From AC-32 sp963754265 (lineage in GTDB: Bacteria; Actinomycetota; Thermoleophilia; Gaiellales; Gaiellaceae): DNA of 64,000 bases. Numbering within the stretch: the first letter of the stretch is position 1; the number at the start of each line of letters is the position of its first letter. A model generated the notes under the pieces. The model had not been told where the DNA came from and searched no databases. It saw only the letters and a list, made by a program, of their open reading frames with translations. Below are positions 1 through 8,178 of the stretch, one piece after another. The position numbers and the translations under genes are program-made. The stretch spans positions 1 through 64,000 of the forward strand of contig CAVWFB010000016.1 in NCBI GenBank assembly GCA_963754265.1, written 5' to 3'.

Positions 1-962
<962 letters not shown>

Positions 963-1018
963 TTTGAACACGTTGCTGTTGCTATGGAGTTTTGAGGGTG
1001 CGCTTAGGCGCCCAACAA

Positions 1019-1134
<116 letters not shown>

Positions 1135-1143
1135 TTATTTTCC

Positions 1144-1170
1144 GAACGAGCCGGCCGAGCCGGCTCGTTC
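1144..1170 (+). terminator. rRNA operon terminator
   Basis: Perfect 11-bp stem GAACGAGCCGG / CCGGCTCGTTC with a 5-base loop, ten bases after the 5S gene. The T-rich tail (TCGTTCTG) is weak, but stem and position support intrinsic termination of the rRNA operon. Confidence 0.85.
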
Positions 1171-1201
1171 TCGTTCTGCGCCGGTTCCGTACGCTGTCGC
1201 C

Positions 1202-1645
1202 GTGGACGGATGCCTGGCGTGCGATCTCATGAGCGGGCACACGCCGCTGCCCGGAGGCGTGATTCACGAGGCGGACTACTGGGTTGTCGAGCACTGCGTC
1301 GGCCCGCTCGGCGTGGGGACGCTGCTCGTGAAGCCGAAGAGACACGTCACCCGCGTCTCGGATCTCCTCGATGACGAGGCGGCCGAGGTCGGACCGTTAC
1401 TGCACCGCTCGGCAGCGGTCGTCGACGAGCTCCTCGCGCCCGATCAGGTCTACGTCTGCCTCTGGTCGCACGCGGGAGGCGTCCCCGGGCACGTTCACTA
1501 CGTCGTGCAGCCGGTCACCGCGGAGCTGATGGACGAGTACGAGGCGTACGGACCGCGCCTGCAGGTCTCGATGTTCGAGGCCGCCGAGGCCCTACCGGAA
1601 GACGAGGTCATAGCCTTCGCCGACCGCGCTCGGGCGGCGTTCTAG
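1202..1645 (+). CDS. HIT-like family protein with degenerate triad
   Basis: 147 aa, GTG start. An N-terminal CLAC (a metal-binding pair seen in many HIT proteins) and the late segment GHVHYVVQP resemble the HIT fold of nucleotide hydrolases and transferases. The usual HxHxHxx signature keeps only two histidines (H-V-H), with Tyr-Val-Val following, so hydrolase activity is doubtful; the intact paralogue at 57231-57707 has the full HVHLHVV. A -10 box TACGCT (1190-1195) begins 12 bases before the start, so the mRNA is probably leaderless. Its TAG stop overlaps the stop of the convergent M48 gene in a shared CTAG. Confidence 0.75.
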   Translation: MDGCLACDLMSGHTPLPGGVIHEADYWVVEHCVGPLGVGTLLVKPKRHVTRVSDLLDDEAAEVGPLLHRSAAVVDELLAPDQVYVCLWSHAGGVPGHVHYVVQPVTAELMDEYEAYGPRLQVSMFEAAEALPEDEVIAFADRARAAF

Positions 1646-2484
1646 GCCGCGCGCAGCTTGTCGCGCCAGGCCGGATCGAGCTCGCGCAGACGGTGCACCC
1701 GCTCGCCGACGGGCGGGTGCGTCACGAAGAGCGCCGCGAGACCCTCCTCGGCGAAGGGGTTGAACGTGTAGAGCGGTTCGGTGGCGGGGTTGGCCCGAAA
1801 CTCGACGAGCTCGGACGCCTGCTCGAGCCGGATCAACGCGTCAGCCAGCCCGTGGGGTGAGCCCGTGAGGACGGCCGCTGCCCGGTCAGCCGCTAGCTCC
1901 CGCTTCGGCGAGAGGAGCAGGTGGACGAGCGCGGCCGCCACCGGGCCGAGCACGAACAGCAGCGCGCGTGAGAGCCACCCGCCGATGCGGCTGGTCTCGA
2001 GCAGCGCGGCAGCAACCACGACCACCGAGGTCTGCACGAGGATGTCGCGGTTCCTGATGTGCGCGAGCTCGTGCGCAACGACCCCTTCGACCTCTGCCGG
2101 TGTCGCCGCGCCCAGGAAGCCTCGGCTGACTGCGATCGCTGCGCCCCGCGGACCGCGCCCGGCTGCGAGCGCTCGTGGGTGGCCGTCGGGCAAGAGGAAC
2201 AGGCGGGGCTTCGGGAGCCCGGCAGCCAAGGCGAGCCGCTGAACAGTCCCGTGGAGCACGGGGTTCTCACCGACGGGAAGCTCACGCGCGCCGACCATCC
2301 CGAGCGCGACGCGATCGCCGTACCAGTAGGCGGCGCCGGCGACGAGCAGGCCGAAGAACACCAGCAATGAGACGAGCCGGTACTCGTGGAACGGCAAGGC
2401 GATCGCCGCCAGCACCGCGCAGCCTCCGATGACGAGCAACCACGCCTTGAGGATGTTCCAACCGACGACGAGCCGTCCGCGCAT
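1642..2484 (-). CDS. M48 family membrane metalloprotease (HtpX-like)
   Basis: 280 aa. Two hydrophobic segments near residues 10-60 are followed by the zinc motif HELAH (in VVAHELAHIRNRD) and the downstream glutamate segment ELAADRAAAVL, the layout of HtpX/Ste24 membrane proteases that degrade misfolded membrane proteins. The ATG at 2484 was chosen over longer in-frame starts because it lies two bases after the TGA of the upstream gene, with AGAGGG just before it, implying translational coupling. Probably second in an operon whose promoter was displaced by the integrated element to its right. Confidence 0.88.
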   Translation of the reverse strand: MRGRLVVGWNILKAWLLVIGGCAVLAAIALPFHEYRLVSLLVFFGLLVAGAAYWYGDRVALGMVGARELPVGENPVLHGTVQRLALAAGLPKPRLFLLPDGHPRALAAGRGPRGAAIAVSRGFLGAATPAEVEGVVAHELAHIRNRDILVQTSVVVVAAALLETSRIGGWLSRALLFVLGPVAAALVHLLLSPKRELAADRAAAVLTGSPHGLADALIRLEQASELVEFRANPATEPLYTFNPFAEEGLAALFVTHPPVGERVHRLRELDPAWRDKLRAA

Positions 2485-2486
2485 GG

Positions 2487-2762
2487 TCAGCCCTCTTCGG
2501 GCTGCTCGTCCTCGTCCAGCCCGCGCGGGGGCCAATCGGGCTCCGGCGCGTCACAGCGGCTCGAACAGTGGAGCGAGGCGATGTTTTGCAGCGGTATCAG
2601 GATGTGGCCGTTCAGCTCGAGGTGCGCGACGTCGTCGAGAAGGCAGTAGGCCGTGAGCACTCCGTCCTGGTAGTCGCCACCGAAGAGCGCGACCTCCACC
2701 TGCTCGCCCTTGTACTTGTTCGTGTAGTCCTCGATGCCTCGGAGACTAGCCGAGAGCCGCAT
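2487..2762 (-). CDS. small conserved gene with 5' end replaced by an integrated element
   Basis: 91 aa, family not recognised. The middle (residues 11-65) looks like a compact beta-rich domain and the C-terminus is acidic (DEDEQPEEG). Codons for EDYTNK coincide with the 19-bp core repeat 2714-2732. Everything 5' of the core, including the ATG at 2762 and its GGAGGA ribosome site, belongs to the inserted element. The second core copy at 5689-5707 is preceded by GTG-GAG in the same frame, evidently the original start. The gene therefore appears to survive as an in-frame chimera translated from an element-supplied start. It ends two bases before the M48 gene. Confidence 0.72.
   Translation of the reverse strand: MRLSASLRGIEDYTNKYKGEQVEVALFGGDYQDGVLTAYCLLDDVAHLELNGHILIPLQNIASLHCSSRCDAPEPDWPPRGLDEDEQPEEG
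2714..2732 (+). repeat. attL-like core of element 1
   Basis: ACTTGTTCGTGTAGTCCTC, identical to 5689-5707. About 70 bases inward (2801-2827) lies a pair of tandem GTGTGGTC words; a matching pair lies just inside the other end (5614-5640). These fit arm-type integrase binding sites, though that is inferred from position and repetition only. Confidence 0.78.
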
Positions 2763-2880
2763 TCCTCCAATGCCGCCTCAGCCGTAGAGGTCGCTAGATG
2801 CGCTGCCCGTGTGGTCCCGGTGTGGTCTGGAGCCTGTCTACAGGTGCGGCAACGTACGACGAGGTACTCCTGCCGGCGCG

Positions 2881-3450
2881 TCATTCAAGCTCGATCGGAT
2901 CATCTGCTCTGCCAACCGGACTAAGGGGGCTCTGGTAGCTGCTGAAAGCCTTCGATGAACCTGTCCTTCTGATGCTCGGCCAGATCGATGAACCGGGGTC
3001 GAGGAGGTCGGAATTCAGGGGTCGCCACATAGGCACAAAAACGGGCTCCGAGGCTCCGATCGAGCTCATGTCATGGATCCACCTGGCCCCGATCTCCTCG
3101 TCCGTATGCGCGTAGACCTTGTTCCGGACGAGGATCATCTCGTTGTGCACGGCTCGATAATCCGGCCTCGTCGGGAGCCAATGATCCTCCAGGCCTCCGA
3201 TGGTGTTGCGTTTGCCCCAAGGCCGTGCATAGGCGACGGGGATAGCCGTGTCTAACGCGCGCCGCACATCACCACCCAGATCGTCTCTTTCCCTAAGGAA
3301 CACGGCGGCGGCGCGCGCCTCGATCATGTCCTGCGCCCCCAGGATCAAACGCTTCACCGAGCGCGTTAGGTCGGCAAGCTCCTCTGGAGAGAAATGCACG
3401 CGGCGACGCAGGGCCGGGCGGCGAGCGGAACGCCTAGGCGCTTCCCACAA
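2881..3450 (-). CDS. hypothetical protein with HEPN-like RX5H motif
   Basis: About 189 aa if translation starts at the TTG at 3450; a GTG at 3399 or an ATG at 3552 are alternatives, so the start is uncertain. The helical body includes RNKVYAH, matching the RX4-6H signature of HEPN ribonuclease-like domains, with YAHTDEEIGARW after it. HEPN proteins occur in toxin-antitoxin and defence systems, but no nucleotidyltransferase (MNT) partner is visible beside it, and one motif is thin evidence. The 5' end overlaps repeat copy 1. Confidence 0.55.
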   Translation of the reverse strand: MWEAPRRSARRPALRRRVHFSPEELADLTRSVKRLILGAQDMIEARAAAVFLRERDDLGGDVRRALDTAIPVAYARPWGKRNTIGGLEDHWLPTRPDYRAVHNEMILVRNKVYAHTDEEIGARWIHDMSSIGASEPVFVPMWRPLNSDLLDPGSSIWPSIRRTGSSKAFSSYQSPLSPVGRADDPIELE

Positions 3451-3454
3451 CCCG
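3411..3454 (-). repeat. dispersed repeat, copy 1
   Basis: Minus-strand core resembles GGGAAGCG(T)CCTAGGCGTT followed by a GC-rich CGCCGCCCGGCCC. Three relatives lie at 3961-4050, 62036-62074 and 63622-63707. This copy overlaps the possible start region of the HEPN-like gene. Confidence 0.7.
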
Positions 3455-3470
3455 AGTGAATGCAGCGCCG

Positions 3471-3809
3471 CTAGAAGTGAACCTGTGTCATCGCCCGGCC
3501 GTGGTCGGCACCCCTTGTCACGTCGACGATGATGACCGGGTCGCCGACCCAACCGCCGCCGAGCCCCAGCGTATACGCGCCCTGCGCGCCGCCCGCGGAG
3601 TGTTCGCGGACAGTCTCGAAGGGCGAAATCGCGTGGCTGTCTTCGATGCCACCGTGCCCGCCGGCGTCAAAGACATGGAAATTGGTTGCCTGAAGGCCTG
3701 TAACAGGAGCGCCCGAGCCCTCGTTTACGGTGACGACGAGGGCGACATGCGAACCCATTCCAAGCTGTCTATTCCAGCTCGGTGCTGCTCTTACGACCAA
3801 TCCGGCCAT
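3471..3809 (-). CDS. hypothetical protein, element 1
   Basis: 112 aa. The ATG at 3809 has a strong ribosome site (AAGGAGGGAG, about 7 bases upstream), preferred to the ATG 75 bases further upstream. The protein begins MAGLVVRAAPSWN and has a run of hydrophobic beta-like segments (HVALVVTVNEG, DPVIIVDVTRG) with Gly-rich links, suggesting a small beta-sandwich; no family recognised. No signal peptide or membrane segment. Confidence 0.6.
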   Translation of the reverse strand: MAGLVVRAAPSWNRQLGMGSHVALVVTVNEGSGAPVTGLQATNFHVFDAGGHGGIEDSHAISPFETVREHSAGGAQGAYTLGLGGGWVGDPVIIVDVTRGADHGRAMTQVHF

Positions 3810-3960
3810 CTCTGTTTCTCCCTCCTTCTCGATGCCCCGGCCGCGAGTGTGACAGCCGTCCCTTCGCCTGTCACGGTCACGCAATCAGCTAGCAAAGCCT
3901 GGTGTGGCGTGCTGGCGGAGGTGGCAAAGTCCACCTGGTCGTCAGCTGCCAAGCGATGGA

Positions 3961-4050
3961 GGGCCGGGCGGCAAATCGAACGCCTGGGACGCGTCCCACG
4001 GCCCGCCCCCGATCGAACCTACGAGACGTCAGCGAGCGGCGCTAGTCGCT
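3961..4050 (-). repeat. dispersed repeat, copy 2, with remnant of a gene tail
   Basis: The 347 bases between the genes at 3809 and 4157 contain no intact gene. This copy shares the core near 3961-4000 and, like copy 4, extends into the end of a coding frame: on the minus strand it reads L-A-P-L-A-D-V-S-stop, against L-A-P-R-P-E-V-S-stop at the end of the gene at 63675-63929. An in-frame stop lies a few codons upstream, so it looks like the decayed tail of a paralogue of that gene. Confidence 0.6.
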
Positions 4051-4156
4051 CACTTGGCCATGGCCCGAAGTGTCAACGCCCGTCGCTGTGGCGGTCTCCG
4101 GCGAGGGCGAGGCGGTCCGTGGCCATCGCGGCTTCGGTAGTCGTCGAAACGGCGTG

Positions 4157-4591
4157 CTAGCCGCTGATCACGACAAGGCGAACGGGTACTCCCTCGATGC
4201 GGTGTTGGGGCGCGGTGTCGGTCGCGCTCGACTCAACGAATCCTTCCTCTTCATCCGGACGAACCGCAACGACGATTTCGTCCGCCGGAAAGGTCGCAAG
4301 AGCGTCGCGGATGGCGAGACCGACGTCCGCCTCCCCGGCAACGGCATCGACGGTCTCACCGTCAAGCTGCTCGGCCGTGCGTTCAGCCAGCCTCTCCGCA
4401 TGACCGAACGCTTCCTGGTCGTTGGCGAGCCAGTCGAGCACGCCCTGTCGCACGACCGGCACCACGACCTTGATCGTATCGGCCTCTCCGACATGGGCAC
4501 GCAATACATCATCTGCCTGTTCGACGGTGCTGATGACGAGGACGTTCTTGCCCACAACGGAAACGTACCGCCTGTGCCGTGCCGAGGGCAT
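4157..4591 (-). CDS. hypothetical protein, possibly UspA-like fold
   Basis: 144 aa. The sequence alternates hydrophobic strands and helices (KNVLVISTV, TIKVVVPVV, DEIVVAVRPDEE), and the pattern DALATFPADEIVV recalls the last strand of universal-stress-protein domains. No nucleotide-binding GxxGxxxxG(S/T) signature is clear. The start is uncertain; an internal GTG at 4557 would remove 11 residues. Part of element 1. Confidence 0.6.
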   Translation of the reverse strand: MPSARHRRYVSVVGKNVLVISTVEQADDVLRAHVGEADTIKVVVPVVRQGVLDWLANDQEAFGHAERLAERTAEQLDGETVDAVAGEADVGLAIRDALATFPADEIVVAVRPDEEEGFVESSATDTAPQHRIEGVPVRLVVISG

Positions 4592-4665
4592 GCGACCCTG
4601 CCTGAGCTACTCCGCTGGGAAACGCGACCGCAGTCGCCTCGTGTTCTTCAGCTCGCTCACTCACG

Positions 4666-5166
4666 CTAAGCGGGCTCGTTCGGGTCTTCGTCGGCCGCTA
4701 GCGCGACCGAGCCCTTGAGCGTCTGCTCGAGATGGCGCTGCTGGATCGGGATCTGCCAGTCGACGAGCTGCTGCAGCCCGGGCAAGTTGGCACGCTCGTT
4801 CATCGTGCGTACGACTGTCCAGTGGCCGACCTCGCCGGCCTCGGCCATGGTCAGGAACTCGAACCCGTCGAGCGCGTCCGCGTCGTCACCCAGGTAGGTC
4901 GACATCATCTCCGTCGCTTCCTGCTTGGTCTCGCGTGCCTTCTCCAGGATCGCCGTCTTCTTGCCGTCGAGATCGTCGGCGAGGCTCGTCGTCCGCTTCT
5001 CCGCCTCTTTCGCCTCCTCGTGCATCTGCTCGAGCGCCTGCTTCAGGTCCTCGTGCTCACCCTCCTTCTCGACGAGCTTCCCGACCTTCTCGGTCGCCCC
5101 CTGGGCTGCCATTGCGAGTCCGAGAACCTCGCCGATCTTGCTTTCGAGAGCTGTCAGCTCCGCCAT
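4666..5166 (-). CDS. hypothetical helical protein, possibly ferritin-like
   Basis: 166 aa with an excellent ribosome site (AGGAGGAAG, 4 bases before the ATG). Almost entirely helical, with long charged heptad-like stretches from residues 25 to 85 and a last segment VDWQIPIQQRHLEQTLKGS. A four-helix bundle is likely; the His and Glu placement does not prove a di-iron site. Acidic C-terminus. The 117 bases between its start and the integrase relic contain only its 5' region. Confidence 0.65.
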   Translation of the reverse strand: MAELTALESKIGEVLGLAMAAQGATEKVGKLVEKEGEHEDLKQALEQMHEEAKEAEKRTTSLADDLDGKKTAILEKARETKQEATEMMSTYLGDDADALDGFEFLTMAEAGEVGHWTVVRTMNERANLPGLQQLVDWQIPIQQRHLEQTLKGSVALAADEDPNEPA

Positions 5167-5283
5167 CGTTCTTCCTCCTTGATCGAATGTCGAGAGGCTG
5201 GGCTACCCGGGTCTAAGCCAGCGGAAACCGTCTAGCCCTGAAACCGGAGCTCCGAGCTGGCAGCGGGCCGACGGCCCGAACCC

Positions 5284-5611
5284 GGGATCAAACGTCGCAC
5301 TGTCTGGTCGATCGAGGAGACCTGCCCGCTCGAGGATCGCATGCCGGTGCGGCGGATCTTCCAGGGGGATCAGCGAGGCCTCGGCCTACCAGGCGATGAG
5401 CCGTGCTTGTCGGAATGCGGTGCCGCACTACTCACCGCACGACCTGCGCCACCGACGGATCACGATCTGGCATCAGTCCGGAGTTCCGGCGCGGGAGCTC
5501 GCGGAGCGGGCAGGGCACGCACGGGCCTCGATGAGTCTCGACGTTTACAGCCACGTGATGCCGCCCGACGAGGTGGCAAACGAGCGACTTCTGGGCCTGA
5601 TCGGGCCCTAG
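5284..5611 (+). pseudogene. tyrosine recombinase/integrase, C-terminal relic
   Basis: Frame 1 from 5284 reads KRRTVWSIEETCPLEDR and continues to about 5365. A frameshift then moves to ISEASAYQAMSRAC and the catalytic C-terminus: HDLRHRR (second Arg box), ERAGHARAS (His) and LDVYSHV (nucleophilic Tyr). The N-terminal and core-binding domains and the first catalytic Arg are missing, so it cannot act alone. It ends 78 bases from the right-hand att core, as expected for the integrase that mobilised element 1. Confidence 0.85.
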
Positions 5612-5688
5612 AACGCTGTCCGGTGTGGTCCGGCGTGGTCTCGGCGCCGAGACTACGCCGCAAACCCGCATGGTTAGCCGGTGCTTGG

Positions 5689-5707
5689 ACTTGTTCGTGT
5701 AGTCCTC
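5689..5707 (+). repeat. attR-like core of element 1
   Basis: Second copy of ACTTGTTCGTGTAGTCCTC. On the minus strand it is preceded by GTG (5710-5708), giving M-E-D-Y-T-N-K, the presumed original start of the host gene now split from its body. A TAGACT (-10-like) overlaps the end of the phosphatase gene about 12 bases before that GTG. Confidence 0.78.
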
Positions 5708-5720
5708 CACCGCCTCGGCC

Positions 5721-6302
5721 TCAGTCTACTCGCCGCAATTTTCCGTCCTCGACCGCGAATTTCGCGACGAATGCGTTTGCGACGACCGGCCCTCGCCGAC
5801 GCGCCTCGGCGTGCGTGATCTCATCCGCGAGGGCGTACACGGCCCGAACCGGTCCGCCGTGCGACACGGCGAGGATCCGTTCCCCCTCGTGCGCGGCGGC
5901 GAGCTCGAAGAGCGCGGCGATCGTGCGGAGACCCATCTCCTCGTACGTCTCGCCGTCGGTCCAGCCCTGCCCGTAGCCGAGCCAGCGGGCGAACTGTTCG
6001 GGAAAACGCTGCTCGATCTCGGCGCGCGTCAGGCCCTCCCACGACCCGACGTCCACCTCGCGCAGCGCGTCGACCGGCACCGGCTCGAGACCGTGGGGAG
6101 CGGCAGCGATCTCGGCGGTCTCGAGCGCCCGGCGCAGCGGGCTCGAGTACACGGCGTCGAGCGACTCGTCCGCGAGGGCCCTCGCCAGCTCGGCCGCCTG
6201 CGCGCGACCGGTGTCGTTGAGCGGCGGGTCCGCATGGCCCTGGAAGCGGTTGTCGCGGTTCCAATCGGTCTCGCCGTGGCGGGCCAAGAGGATCGTCGTC
6301 AC
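5721..6302 (-). CDS. histidine phosphatase superfamily (phosphoglycerate mutase-like)
   Basis: 193 aa, GTG start. The N-terminal LLARHGETDWN carries the phosphorylated His (residue 9) of the RHG family. A central REVDVGSWEGL and a late SHGGPVRAV supply the acid and second His. Members are broad phosphatases or cofactor-dependent phosphoglycerate mutases; the substrate here cannot be read, and gpmI at 37033 already covers glycolytic mutase activity. Divergent from the SDR gene across 22 bases with overlapping -10 boxes. Before element 1 inserted, the small gene now split would have followed 10 bases after its stop. Confidence 0.9.
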   Translation of the reverse strand: MTTILLARHGETDWNRDNRFQGHADPPLNDTGRAQAAELARALADESLDAVYSSPLRRALETAEIAAAPHGLEPVPVDALREVDVGSWEGLTRAEIEQRFPEQFARWLGYGQGWTDGETYEEMGLRTIAALFELAAAHEGERILAVSHGGPVRAVYALADEITHAEARRRGPVVANAFVAKFAVEDGKLRRVD

Positions 6303-6310
6303 GGCCGGAC

Positions 6311-6317
6311 TACACTA
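6311..6317. promoter_or_regulatory. overlapping divergent -10 boxes (phosphatase / SDR)
   Basis: Plus strand TACACT at 6311-6316 begins 14 bases before the TTG start at 6325. Minus strand TAGTGT at 6317-6312 begins 15 bases before the GTG at 6302. The two boxes occupy the same seven base pairs, so only one polymerase can open this site at a time. Both transcripts would be leaderless or nearly so. Confidence 0.65.
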
Positions 6318-6324
6318 CCCGCCC

Positions 6325-7110
6325 TTGGATCTCGGCCTGCGTGACCGGGTGTGCGTCATCACCGGCTCGACCGGGGGCATCGGCCTCGCTACCGCGAAGC
6401 TGCTCGCGGACGAGGGGGCGCGCGTCGTCGTCTGCGGCCGCGACTCCGAGCGTGTCGAGCGTGCGCGGGAGGAGAGCGGTGCCGCCCTCGGAGTCGTCTG
6501 CGATCTTGGAGAGCCGGCCGCGCCCGGGGAGCTCGTAGCGGAGGCCGCGGGGGCCCTTGGCCCAGTCGAGTGCCTGGTCAACAACGTCGGCTCCGCTTAC
6601 CAGGTCGGCTTCGAGGAGCTCACCGACAACCACTGGGAAGAGATGTGGCAGCTGAACGTGATGAGCTACGTGCGCGCGATCCGGGCCGTGCTCCCTTGGA
6701 TGAAGGAGCACGGCCGAGGAGTGATCGTGAACGTCTCCTCGACGGCGGGGAAGCGTCCTTCCACCGGGATGCCGAACTACTCGGTGACGAAGGCCGCCGT
6801 GCTCTCGCTCTCCCGCCTGGTCGCCGACCTCTACGCCGGCGAGGGGATCCGGTGCAATGCAGTCGCTCCCGGGCCAACTGCGACCGAGGCCTGGCTGGGC
6901 GACGGCGGCCTCGCCGACCAGCAGGCCGAGCGGAGCGGAAAGGGACGCGACGAGGTGCTCGAAGCGGTCGGCAAAGGCCGGCCCCTCGGGCGTCTCGCGC
7001 AGCCCGACGAGATCGCCGCGGTGATCGCCTTTCTCTGCTCCGAGCGAGCCGCGTACGTGACCGGCGCGGCCTGGAGCGCAGACGGAGGGACCGTCCCGAT
7101 CATCATCTGA
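6325..7110 (+). CDS. short-chain dehydrogenase/reductase (SDR)
   Basis: 261 aa from a TTG at 6325, the only initiator close to the N-terminal strand. Rossmann motif TGSTGGIG near residue 12, NNVGS, catalytic Ser in NVSSTAG and YxxxK in YSVTKAA, then PGPTATEAW and a C-terminal GAAWSADGG. This is a classical NAD(P)-dependent SDR like FabG-type oxidoreductases; the substrate is unknown. Its -10 box overlaps that of the divergent phosphatase. Confidence 0.9.
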   Translation: MDLGLRDRVCVITGSTGGIGLATAKLLADEGARVVVCGRDSERVERAREESGAALGVVCDLGEPAAPGELVAEAAGALGPVECLVNNVGSAYQVGFEELTDNHWEEMWQLNVMSYVRAIRAVLPWMKEHGRGVIVNVSSTAGKRPSTGMPNYSVTKAAVLSLSRLVADLYAGEGIRCNAVAPGPTATEAWLGDGGLADQQAERSGKGRDEVLEAVGKGRPLGRLAQPDEIAAVIAFLCSERAAYVTGAAWSADGGTVPIII

Positions 7111-7190
7111 GCGCGGAGCGCGCGAACAGACGACCGCCAGATGTCGTGCAGGCCGCCGAAAACCGAGCCTCTCTCGCCCGGCCGAGCGAC

Positions 7191-7196
7191 TAGCAT
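7191..7196 (+). promoter_or_regulatory. -10 box of dgt
   Basis: TAGCAT begins 13 bases before the ATG at 7204, placing the likely transcription start within a base or two of the start codon (leaderless). Confidence 0.55.
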
Positions 7197-7203
7197 CGCC
7201 TCC

Positions 7204-8178
7204 ATGCCGGAACTCGCCGGACGTGCCGCAGACGCCTTCGAGGCGGGCGTCCGCGACCACGAGGAACGGTGGCTCTCACCGCTCGCCGTTCGATCGTTCG
7301 AGACGCGCGGGCGCGCGCGCGAGGAAGAGCCGTGCCTGCTGCGCACGCCGTTTCAGCGCGACCGCGACCGGATCGTCCACACGAAGTCGTTCCGGCGGCT
7401 GATGCACAAGACCCAGGTCTTCGTCGATCCTGCCGGCGACCACTTCCGGACGCGCCTGACCCACACGCTGGAGACGACCGGCATCTCGCGCGGGGTCGCC
7501 CGCGCGCTGCGGCTGAACGAGGATCTCGTCGAGGCGATCGGCCTCGGTCACGACCTCGGGCACCCGCCGTTCGGACACGCCGGAGAGGAGGCGCTCGACG
7601 CGCTGCTGCAGGAGCGATTCGGCCGGCACTTCCGGCACAACGAGCACTCGCTGCGTGTGGTGGAGGTGCTCGAGCGCGACGGGCGCGGGCTCAACCTGAC
7701 GGCCGAGGTTCGCGACGGGATCCTCAACCACACGGGCCCGGACGAGCCGGACACGCACGAGGGGAAGATCGTCCGCCTCGTCGATCGCGTCGCGTACATC
7801 AACCACGACATCGACGATGCCGTCCGCGCCGGAGTGCTCGACCCGGGCGAGTTGCCGCAAGCGGAGATCGACCTGCTCGGCCCGACCGGCTCCAGGCGCA
7901 TCGACGCCCTCGCGCACGACCTGGTCGAGACCTCTGATGGGGCGGGCGACATTCGCCAGAGCGACGAGGTCGGCGCCGCGATGCTCGCGCTGCGCAGCTT
8001 CATGTTCGACCGTGTCTACCTCGGCGAGGCGGCACGCGCCGAGCACGCCCGCGCCCATGCGACGGTGACGCGAATCTTCGACCACCTGATCGAGCGTGGC
8101 GATTCGGTCGACGAGGTAGTGGACTATGTGGCCGGAATGACGGACCGGTTCGCGCTCAGCTACGCCGAGTCGCTCTAG
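7204..8178 (+). CDS. dgt: dGTPase-like HD-domain phosphohydrolase
   Basis: 324 aa. RTPFQRDRDRIVHTKSFRRL at the N-terminus, the HD signature GLGHDLGHPPFGH near residue 117 and NEHSLRVVEVLE are characteristic of the dNTP triphosphohydrolase family, which converts dNTPs to nucleoside plus triphosphate. The ATG at 7204 was preferred to one 63 bases upstream because the -10 box lies between them. The stop overlaps the GTG of dnaG by one base, so the two form an operon, a common actinobacterial pairing. Confidence 0.93.
   Translation: MPELAGRAADAFEAGVRDHEERWLSPLAVRSFETRGRAREEEPCLLRTPFQRDRDRIVHTKSFRRLMHKTQVFVDPAGDHFRTRLTHTLETTGISRGVARALRLNEDLVEAIGLGHDLGHPPFGHAGEEALDALLQERFGRHFRHNEHSLRVVEVLERDGRGLNLTAEVRDGILNHTGPDEPDTHEGKIVRLVDRVAYINHDIDDAVRAGVLDPGELPQAEIDLLGPTGSRRIDALAHDLVETSDGAGDIRQSDEVGAAMLALRSFMFDRVYLGEAARAEHARAHATVTRIFDHLIERGDSVDEVVDYVAGMTDRFALSYAESL

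Larger units (their letters stand above)
2714..5707. mobile_element. integrated element 1, bounded by 19-bp direct repeats
   Basis: About 3.0 kb between two identical copies of ACTTGTTCGTGTAGTCCTC (2714-2732 and 5689-5707). The right end carries a tyrosine-integrase relic (5284-5611) next to its att site, the usual arrangement for integrative elements. Cargo is four minus-strand genes of unknown or weakly inferred function. Removing the element would rejoin the GTG start at 5710 with the body of the gene at 2487-2713, directly after the phosphatase at 5721-6302. Confidence 0.8.
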
